Below are positions 56,933-64,000 of a DNA stretch of 64,000 nt, in pieces; within the stretch, counting starts at the first letter, position 1, and the number at the start of each line of letters is the position of its first letter. The stretch is taken from NCBI RefSeq assembly GCF_002980625.1, contig NZ_PVLR01000044.1, positions 25,132 to 89,131 on the forward strand, read 5' to 3'. The notes under the pieces were generated by a model. That model saw only the letters and a program-made list of their open reading frames with translations. It did not search any database and was not told where the DNA came from. A program made the translations under genes and the position numbers. The DNA comes from Malikia spinosa. Lineage in GTDB: Bacteria > Pseudomonadota > Gammaproteobacteria > Burkholderiales > Burkholderiaceae_C.

Positions 56933-58972
56933 TCAATGCAGCGCGCGATAGATCGCATCGGCCAGTTCGCCCGAGATGCCCTCGACGCTGGCCAGGTCCT
57001 CGACGCTGGCATCGGCCACGCCCTTGAGGCCGCCAAAGCGCTGCAGCAGGCGGGCCCGCTTCTTCGGCCCGACCCCCGCGATGTCCTCGAGCTTGCTGCC
57101 ACCGGTGCGCGTCTTGGCGCGCTGGGCCCGCATGCCGGTGATCGCGAAGCGGTGCGCCTCGTCGCGGATCTGCGCCACCAGCATCAGCGCGGCCGAGTCG
57201 GCGCCCAGATAGACCTTGTCGCGCCCGTCGGCAAAGACCAGTTCCTCCAGCCCGACCTTGCGGCCCTCGCCCTTCTCGACCCCGACCAGGCGACCGAGGT
57301 CGAGCCCGAGCGCCTCGAACACTTCGCGCGCGACGCCGACCTGGCCCTTGCCGCCGTCGATCAGCACGATGTCGGGCAGGCGCGCGCCGGCCTTGGCTGC
57401 AGGCTCGGCTCCGCCGGCCTCGCGCAGCGCCTCGGCCAGCTTGCCGTAACGGCGCTCGAGCACCTGACGCATGGCGGCGTAGTCGTCGCCCGGCGTGATG
57501 CCGTCGATGTTGTAACGCCGGTACTGGCTGCTTTGCATCTTGTGGCCCTCGAACACGACGCAGGACGCGACAGTGGCCTCGCCCGCGGTATGCGAGATGT
57601 CGAAGCATTCGATGCGCAAGGCGTCGAGCGCGTCATCGGGCAGGTCGAGCGCCTGGACCAGCGCGCGCGTGCGCGCCTGCTGCGAGCCCTCCTCGGCCAG
57701 CAGACGCGCGAGCTGCAGCTCGGCATTCTTCTGCGCCATCTCGAGCCAGGCACGACGGTGCTCGCGCGGGTTGAATACCGGGTGGATCTTGATGCCGCTC
57801 TGCTCGGTCAGCAGCTCGAGCAGGCCGGCATCGACCGGGGCACCCAGCACCAGCACCGGCGGCGGCGCGGCCTGGGTGTAATGCTGGGCGATGAAGGCTT
57901 CGAGCACGCGCTGCTCGACCGGGGCCGGGGCGGGCCGGGGCTGGGTGCCAGCATCGCTGCCAGCCTGGCCCTGGCTGCTGTCCGTGGCGCCAGCCTCGTC
58001 CTCGGCCGCCAGCGCGGCCAGCAGCGCACCGTCCTCGACATGGGCCGGAAAATAGGGCCGGTCGCCCAGATGGCGCCCGCCGCGCACCATCGCCAGGTTG
58101 ACGCAGGCACGTCCGCCCTGGACCTTGACCGCCAGGATGTCGACATCCTGGTCCGAGACGTTCTCCATGGCCTGCTGGTGCAGCACGCGGGACAGCGCGC
58201 TCATCTGGTTGCGTGCCTCGGCCGCCTGCTCGAACTCGAGCCGTTCGGAGTGCTGCAGCATCCGGGCCTCGATCTCGGCCAGCACGGTCTGGGTCTCGCC
58301 GCGCAGGAAGGCGCCGGCCGCGCGCACATCCTGCGCATAGTCGGCGCCGCTGATCAGGCCGACGCAGGGCCCCGAGCAGCGCTTGATCTGGGCCAGCAGG
58401 CAGGGCCGGCTGCGGTGCTTGAACACCGAGTCCTCGCAGGTGCGCAGGCGGAACACCTTCTGCAGCAGCTCCAGCGTCTCCTTGACCGCCCAGGCACTCG
58501 GGTAGGGACCGAAATACTGGTGCTTCTTCTCGACCGCGCCACGGTAGTAGGACATGCGCGGGTAATGCTCGGGCCGGGCTTCGCCGCCCTGCCCGGCTGG
58601 CGAACGCTCGAAGGCCGGGGTCCAGCTGCTGGCGCTCAGGCGCAGATAGGGGTAGCTCTTGTCGTCGCGAAACAGGATGTTGTAGCGCGGCTGCTGGGTC
58701 TTGATCAGGTTGTTTTCCAGCAGCAGCGCCTCGGCCTCGGAGCGCACCACCGTGGTCTCGAGCCGCACGATCTTCGACACCATGTGGCCGATCCGGGTGC
58801 CGTCATGGGTCTTCTGGAAATAGCTCGAGACGCGCCGCTTGAGGTCCTTGGCCTTGCCGACGTAGAGCAGCTGACCGTCGGCGTCGAAATAGCGGTAGAC
58901 GCCCGGCAGGGCCGGCAAGGCGGCAACGGCCTGCAGCAGGGATTCGGGATGGGTGGCGCTCATGGACGGCAT
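56933..58972 (-). CDS. uvrC: excinuclease ABC subunit C
   Basis: A 679-residue nucleotide-excision-repair nuclease making the two incisions around a DNA lesion. The GIY-YIG domain is at the N-terminus ([20 protein letters not shown]). A UVR/BC-binding region follows (about 200-245), then the RNase H-like UvrC domain ([23 protein letters not shown]) and helix-hairpin-helix repeats at the end ([16 protein letters not shown]). A linker of about 30 residues rich in Ala, Gln and Gly near 310-345 is longer than usual. An ATG at 58963 is an equally possible start. Confidence 0.95.
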   Translation of the reverse strand: MPSMSATHPESLLQAVAALPALPGVYRYFDADGQLLYVGKAKDLKRRVSSYFQKTHDGTRIGHMVSKIVRLETTVVRSEAEALLLENNLIKTQQPRYNILFRDDKSYPYLRLSASSWTPAFERSPAGQGGEARPEHYPRMSYYRGAVEKKHQYFGPYPSAWAVKETLELLQKVFRLRTCEDSVFKHRSRPCLLAQIKRCSGPCVGLISGADYAQDVRAAGAFLRGETQTVLAEIEARMLQHSERLEFEQAAEARNQMSALSRVLHQQAMENVSDQDVDILAVKVQGGRACVNLAMVRGGRHLGDRPYFPAHVEDGALLAALAAEDEAGATDSSQGQAGSDAGTQPRPAPAPVEQRVLEAFIAQHYTQAAPPPVLVLGAPVDAGLLELLTEQSGIKIHPVFNPREHRRAWLEMAQKNAELQLARLLAEEGSQQARTRALVQALDLPDDALDALRIECFDISHTAGEATVASCVVFEGHKMQSSQYRRYNIDGITPGDDYAAMRQVLERRYGKLAEALREAGGAEPAAKAGARLPDIVLIDGGKGQVGVAREVFEALGLDLGRLVGVEKGEGRKVGLEELVFADGRDKVYLGADSAALMLVAQIRDEAHRFAITGMRAQRAKTRTGGSKLEDIAGVGPKKRARLLQRFGGLKGVADASVEDLASVEGISGELADAIYRALH

Positions 58973-59029
58973 GGACGGCGGCAAGCGGTTCGCTGACAAG
59001 GAAAGGCGCCACTGTAAGACAATCGCGCG

Positions 59030-60169
59030 GTGAATTGCCAACATCACCCTGCCCTGAACTGGGACATCTTCTGCCATGTGATCGACAACTGGGGCGACCT
59101 CGGCGTCTGCTGGCGGCTGGCGAGCAACCTGGCCGCGCGCGGCCAGCGCGTGCGGCTCTGGACCGACCAGCCCGAGCCGCTGGACTGGATGGCGCCCGGC
59201 GCGCGTTGCGGCGCCTTTGCTGCAGCTGAGGCTACTGCTGCTGATGCCGGCGCCCTGGCCGGCATCGAGGTCCGGCACTGGCCGCGCAGCGACCCGGCCG
59301 CGCCGCCACCTGCCCTGCCGGCCAGCGATGTGCTGGTCGTGGCCTTTGGCTGCGAGCTCGACCCGGCGTGGGTCGCCGCGCTGCAGCCCGAATCTGTCCC
59401 GGGCGCGCCAACGCGGCTCTGGCTGAATCTCGAATACCTGAGCGCCGAAGCCTATGTCGAGCGTTGCCACCGGCTGGCCTCGCCGGTCATGAGCGGGCCG
59501 CTGGCCGGACGCACGCAATGGTTCTTCTATCCCGGCTTCACGCCCGCGACCGGCGGCCTGCTGCGCGAGCCCGGGCTGATGGCGCAGCGCACAGCCTTCG
59601 AGCGCGGCGCCTGGTTGCACGAGCAAGGCCTGCCAGCAGAGGGCGACGCACCGCGCGTGACCCTGTTCTGCTACGAACCGGCGCGGCTGCCCGAGCTGCT
59701 GCGCGACCCCGCACTGGACGCGGCGCACTGGCTGGTCGCACCAGGCCGGCCCGCCGCCGCGCTGGAGCTGGCCTGGCCGGCTGCAGCCGGGCTGCAGGCG
59801 CAGCGCCATGCCCTGCCCCATGTCGCGCAACCCGAGTTCGACCGCCTGCTCTGGGCCAGCGACCTGAACCTGGTGCGCGGCGAGGACTCGCTGGTGCGCG
59901 CGCTCTGGGCTGGCCAGGCCCTGGTCTGGCATATCTACCCGCAGCATGACGACGCGCATCACCTGAAGCTCGAGGCCTTCCTCGACTGGCTTGAGGCACC
60001 GCCCTCGCTGCGCGCCTTCCATCGGGTCTGGAACGGCGTGATCGACGCCCCGCTGCCGCCGGTCGACCTGGTCGCCTGGCAGGCCTGCGTGCTCGCGGCC
60101 CGGGAGCGTCTGCTGCTGCAGGATGATCTGGTCAGCCAGCTCTTGGGTTTCGTAGCGGAAAAACGGTAA
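59030..60169 (+). CDS. earP: EF-P arginine rhamnosyltransferase EarP
   Basis: A 379-residue GT-B glycosyltransferase that adds rhamnose from dTDP-rhamnose to Arg32 of EF-P. Family motifs are [20 protein letters not shown] at the N-terminus, the [14 protein letters not shown] region and [17 protein letters not shown] near the end. The start is a GTG at 59030. efp follows 128 bases downstream and its product has the matching arginine, which confirms the pair. uvrC is divergent. Confidence 0.94.
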   Translation: MNCQHHPALNWDIFCHVIDNWGDLGVCWRLASNLAARGQRVRLWTDQPEPLDWMAPGARCGAFAAAEATAADAGALAGIEVRHWPRSDPAAPPPALPASDVLVVAFGCELDPAWVAALQPESVPGAPTRLWLNLEYLSAEAYVERCHRLASPVMSGPLAGRTQWFFYPGFTPATGGLLREPGLMAQRTAFERGAWLHEQGLPAEGDAPRVTLFCYEPARLPELLRDPALDAAHWLVAPGRPAAALELAWPAAAGLQAQRHALPHVAQPEFDRLLWASDLNLVRGEDSLVRALWAGQALVWHIYPQHDDAHHLKLEAFLDWLEAPPSLRAFHRVWNGVIDAPLPPVDLVAWQACVLAARERLLLQDDLVSQLLGFVAEKR

Positions 60170-60297
60170 AATCAAAGGCTTTACGCAGATTCCGATGCAA
60201 ACCGGGTTCTAGCGCAAACAGATCAACGGGCGCAACGCCCACTCGCCGCCCGAACGGACCCCAAGGGGCCGGGGTGGCAATTTCCACAGGAAGCACC

Positions 60298-60852
60298 ATG
60301 AAAATCGCTCAAGAAATCCGCGCCGGCAACGTGATCATGCACGGCAAGGACCCGATGATCGTCCTGAAGACCGAATACGCCCGCGGCGGCCGTGGCGCTG
60401 CCACCGTGCGCATGAAGCTCAAGGGCCTGCTGGGCAATATGGGCACCGAAGTCGTGTTCCGCGCTGACGACAAGATCGACAACGTGATCCTCGACAAGAA
60501 GGAGTGCACTTACTCCTACTTCGCCGATCCGATGTATGTCTGCATGGACGCCGACTACAACCAGTACGAAGTCGAAGCCGAGAACATGGGCGACGCACTG
60601 AACTACCTGGAAGACGGCATGTCGCTGGAAGTCGTGTTCTATGACGGCAAGGCGATCTCGGTTGAAGTCCCGACCAGCGTCGAGCGCGAAATCACCTGGA
60701 CCGAGCCGGCCGTCAAGGGCGACACCTCGGGCAAGGTGCTCAAGCCCGCCAAGATCGCGACCGGTTTCGAAATCCCGGTGCCGCTGTTCGTCGCGCAAGG
60801 CGACAAGATCGAGATCGACACCCGCACCGGCGAATACCGCAAGCGCGTCTGA
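60298..60852 (+). CDS. efp: elongation factor P
   Basis: A 184-residue EF-P with the three OB-like domains ([14 protein letters not shown] in the middle domain, [18 protein letters not shown] in the third). EF-P relieves ribosome stalling at consecutive prolines. The tip of domain I reads YARGGRGAA, with Arg32 at the modified position instead of the lysine of enterobacteria, in agreement with EarP next door. ACAGGAAGCACC precedes the ATG. Confidence 0.96.
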   Translation: MKIAQEIRAGNVIMHGKDPMIVLKTEYARGGRGAATVRMKLKGLLGNMGTEVVFRADDKIDNVILDKKECTYSYFADPMYVCMDADYNQYEVEAENMGDALNYLEDGMSLEVVFYDGKAISVEVPTSVEREITWTEPAVKGDTSGKVLKPAKIATGFEIPVPLFVAQGDKIEIDTRTGEYRKRV

Positions 60853-60888
60853 TCCCATGCTCCGGTCCCAGCGGTCGGCGCAGATCAA

Positions 60889-60924
60889 GAAAAGCTCCCA
60901 GGCATAAGCCCGGGAGCTTTTTTT
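60889..60924. terminator. bidirectional terminator between efp and pntB
   Basis: AAAAGCTCCC and GGGAGCTTTT pair around a GG/CC-closed CATAAG loop with T runs on both sides. Its last base is the first base of the pntB stop codon, so it serves both convergent operons. Confidence 0.9.
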
Positions 60925-62375
60925 CACTCGATCGCCTTGGTCATTTCCTCGACCACCTTCTTGGCATCGCCAAACACCATCATGGTCTTGTCGAGGTAAA
61001 ACAGCTCGTTGTCCAGGCCGGCGTAGCCCGCCGCCATGGAGCGCTTGTTGACGATCACGGTCTTGGCCTTGTAGGCCTCCAGGATCGGCATGCCGTAGAT
61101 CGGGCTGCCCTTTTGCAGCGCGGCCGGGTTGACCACGTCGTTGGCGCCCAGGATGATCGCGACATCGGCCTGGCCGAACTCGCCGTTGATGTCCTCCATC
61201 TCGAACACCTGGTCGTAGGGCACCTCGGCCTCGGCCAGCAGCACGTTCATGTGGCCCGGCATGCGCCCGGCGACCGGGTGGATCGCGTACTTGACGGTGA
61301 TGCCCTTCTCGGTCAGCTTGTGCGCCAGCTCCTTGACCGCGTGCTGGGCGCGCGCCACCGCCAGGCCGTAGCCCGGCACGATCACTACCGTCTCGGCGTG
61401 GCCCAGGATGAAGGCCGCGTCATCGGCGCTGCCGCTCTTGGCCACGCGCTGCACGCCGCCGCTGCTCGACACCCCTTCGCTGGCGTCGGCACCGAAGCCG
61501 CCCAGGATCACGCTGAAGAAGCTGCGGTTCATGGCCTTGCACATGATGTAGCTCAGGATCGCGCCCGATGACCCGACCAGGCTGCCAGCGACGATCAGCA
61601 TCGCATTGTTCAGGCTGAAGCCGATGCCCGCCGCCGCCCAGCCCGAGTAGCTGTTGAGCATCGAGACCACCACCGGCATGTCGGCGCCGCCGATCGGGAT
61701 GATGATCAGCACGCCGAGCACGAAGGCCAGCGCGAGCAGGCCCAGGAAGGCGGCAAAGGCGGTCTCGCCCTGGCCGAGCGTGAACAGCAGGCCCAGGGCC
61801 AGCATCGCGACTGCCAGCACCAGATTCAACAGGTGCTGGCCGGCAAAGGTCACCGGTGCGCCCTGGAACAGGCGGAACTTGTACTTGCCGCTGAGCTTGC
61901 CAAATGCGATCACGGAACCCGAGAAGGTGATGGCCCCGATCGCCGCGCCCAGGAACAGCTCGACCTTGTTGCCCAGCGGGGCCTCGTCGCCCTTGAGCAG
62001 ACCCGGGATCAGCGCCCAGGGTTCGACCACGGCCGCGACCGCGATGAACACCGCCGCCAGGCCGATCATGCTGTGCATGAAGGCGACCAGCTCGGGCATC
62101 TTGGTCATCTCGACCCGGCGGGCCATGACGGCACCGGCGCCGCCGCCGAGCACCAGGCCGGCCAGCACCCAGCCCAAACCCTGCACCGCATCGAGCTGCA
62201 TCTGCTGCGCGAGCGTGACAATCAGGCCGAACGTGGTCAGCACGGCAATCGCCATGCCGCCCATGCCGAAGGCATTGCCCAGGATCGAGGTCTTGGGGTG
62301 GCTCAGGCCCTTCAGGGCCTGGATGAAGCAGACCGAGGCCAGCAGATAGAGCAGTACGACCAGGTTCATGCTCAT
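60924..62375 (-). CDS. pntB: NAD(P) transhydrogenase subunit beta
   Basis: A 483-residue membrane protein of the proton-translocating transhydrogenase. About nine helices fill the first 270 residues, and the NADP-binding domain follows (VIVPGYGLAVARAQ, HPVAGRMPGHMNVLLAEA, and VIVNKRSMAAGYAGLDNELF). It exchanges hydride between NADH and NADP using the proton gradient. Its start overlaps the stop of the small alpha-2 gene (ATGA). Confidence 0.95.
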   Translation of the reverse strand: MSMNLVVLLYLLASVCFIQALKGLSHPKTSILGNAFGMGGMAIAVLTTFGLIVTLAQQMQLDAVQGLGWVLAGLVLGGGAGAVMARRVEMTKMPELVAFMHSMIGLAAVFIAVAAVVEPWALIPGLLKGDEAPLGNKVELFLGAAIGAITFSGSVIAFGKLSGKYKFRLFQGAPVTFAGQHLLNLVLAVAMLALGLLFTLGQGETAFAAFLGLLALAFVLGVLIIIPIGGADMPVVVSMLNSYSGWAAAGIGFSLNNAMLIVAGSLVGSSGAILSYIMCKAMNRSFFSVILGGFGADASEGVSSSGGVQRVAKSGSADDAAFILGHAETVVIVPGYGLAVARAQHAVKELAHKLTEKGITVKYAIHPVAGRMPGHMNVLLAEAEVPYDQVFEMEDINGEFGQADVAIILGANDVVNPAALQKGSPIYGMPILEAYKAKTVIVNKRSMAAGYAGLDNELFYLDKTMMVFGDAKKVVEEMTKAIE

Positions 62376-62746
62376 TTGGCGGCTCCTTCAGTGGCGGTGG
62401 CGGCAGTGGCGGCAGGCGAAGCCGTCACGGCAGCAGAGGCAGCGGCCGGGGCCTTGCGCTCCTTCTTCTTGAACATCTCGAGCATGCGGCGCGTGACCAG
62501 GAAGCCGCCGAACAGGTTGACGGCGGCCAGTGCCACCGCCAGCACGCCCATGGCCTTGCCCAGCGGCGTTTCGGTCAGCGCCGCGGCCAGCATGGCGCCG
62601 ACTATCACGATGGCCGAGATCGCGTTGGTGACCGCCATCAGCGGCGTGTGCAGCGCGGGGGTGACGTTCCAGACCACGTGGTAGCCGACGTAGATCGCCA
62701 GCACGAAGATGATCAGGTTGATGAGGGTGGGGGAGACAGCTTCCAT
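62372..62746 (-). CDS. NAD(P) transhydrogenase subunit alpha, part 2 (membrane part)
   Basis: A 124-residue protein with three to four helices (INLIIFVLAIYVGYHVVWNV, then AISAIVIVGAMLAAAL and AMGVLAVALAAVNLFGGFLV) and an Ala/Thr-rich tail. It is the membrane piece of the split alpha subunit (PntAB or PntA-2), between pntB and the NAD-binding alpha-1 gene. The ATG at 62746 is chosen over a more distant one because MEAVSPTLINL starts just before the first helix. Confidence 0.92.
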   Translation of the reverse strand: MEAVSPTLINLIIFVLAIYVGYHVVWNVTPALHTPLMAVTNAISAIVIVGAMLAAALTETPLGKAMGVLAVALAAVNLFGGFLVTRRMLEMFKKKERKAPAAASAAVTASPAATAATATEGAAK

Positions 62747-62930
62747 CGGGGAGACTTTCCTGACAGGGAGTTGAAGGAGGGGCAATGGCGGGGACGGGTA
62801 CGGGTACCAGGGCAAGGGCCCGAGAGTGGACTCGGCTTCAAGCCCGGGGCCGGGCCCGGACACGGGACATGGGCCAGGGGTAACGGGGGCACCAAGGCCC
62901 AGGGGCGCAGAGACCCAGGGGCTCAGGAAT
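62747..62930. other. G-rich spacer between the two pntA parts
   Basis: A 184-base gap unusually rich in G runs on the plus strand (GGGGACGGGTACGGGTACC, GCCCGGGGCCGGGCCCGG, CCAGGGG repeats). No gene or terminator with a T tract is seen. Operon members here are otherwise tightly packed, so the gap is unexpectedly large. Confidence 0.5.

Positions 62931-64000
<1,070 letters not shown>

Overview
The window is GC-rich chromosomal DNA of a betaproteobacterium, most likely order Burkholderiales. Signs of this are an earP-efp pair in which EF-P carries Arg32, a phasin, CysB-type sulfur control, a NasR-type nitrate antiterminator, and dense, often overlapping operons. No rRNA, insertion sequence, prophage or CRISPR array was seen.

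Layout. (1) 1-7.9 kb: 3' part of a class A penicillin-binding protein, a glutathione transferase, a three-gene ABC export cluster (ATPase, FtsX-type permease, AttH/CrtC-like secreted protein), arfB and a short phasin. (2) 7.9-11.1 kb: two tRNA-His genes, ppiD and an unrecognised gene. (3) 11.2-23.8 kb: a sulfur block: sbp, a molbindin and cysB; metY; a molybdopterin oxidoreductase; and, divergent from it, an operon of two acyl-CoA-dehydrogenase-like flavoproteins, a DszA-like monooxygenase and metQNI. (4) 23.8-26.9 kb: an AT-rich island with two coupled genes, an ABC/OLD-type ATPase and an HNH nuclease, resembling a Septu-like anti-phage module. (5) 26.9-45 kb: a second sulfur block: amidohydrolase, ssuD, a third DszC/SfnB-like flavoprotein, an amino-acid ABC transporter (aapJQMP type), ssuA-C-B-E, an alpha/beta hydrolase, katG, and the sulfate transporter sbp-cysT-cysW-cysA. 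(6) 45-48.7 kb: a glycine-zipper protein, a DUF4382-like lipoprotein and a diguanylate cyclase. (7) 48.7-56.1 kb: a nitrogen block: nirB-nirD-nasR, then a formate/nitrite-family channel and a PP2C phosphatase/kinase fusion. (8) 56.1-64 kb: tRNA-Val, pgsA, uvrC, earP, efp and pntB-pntA2-pntA1, the last cut by the window end.

How the parts fit. The sulfur genes together cover uptake of sulfate, sulfonates, methionine-like and amino-acid-like compounds, their desulfonation by reduced-flavin monooxygenases (SsuE as flavin reductase), and incorporation by MetY, with CysB as the local regulator. The nitrogen block has two layers of control readable in the DNA: GCAC-N7-GTGC-like NtrC sites and GG-N10-GC sigma-54 promoters ahead of nirB and of the channel gene, followed in each leader by an RNA hairpin with the same hexaloop, AACGAC (A1, G4, as ANTAR proteins recognise). 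A strong intrinsic terminator follows in the channel leader. The encoded NasR is the obvious reader of these hairpins.

The most unusual items are the ATPase/HNH island, the paired sigma-54/antitermination leaders, the multi-oxygenase sulfur operons, and a 32-bp imperfect palindrome between the molybdoenzyme and the desulfurization operon.
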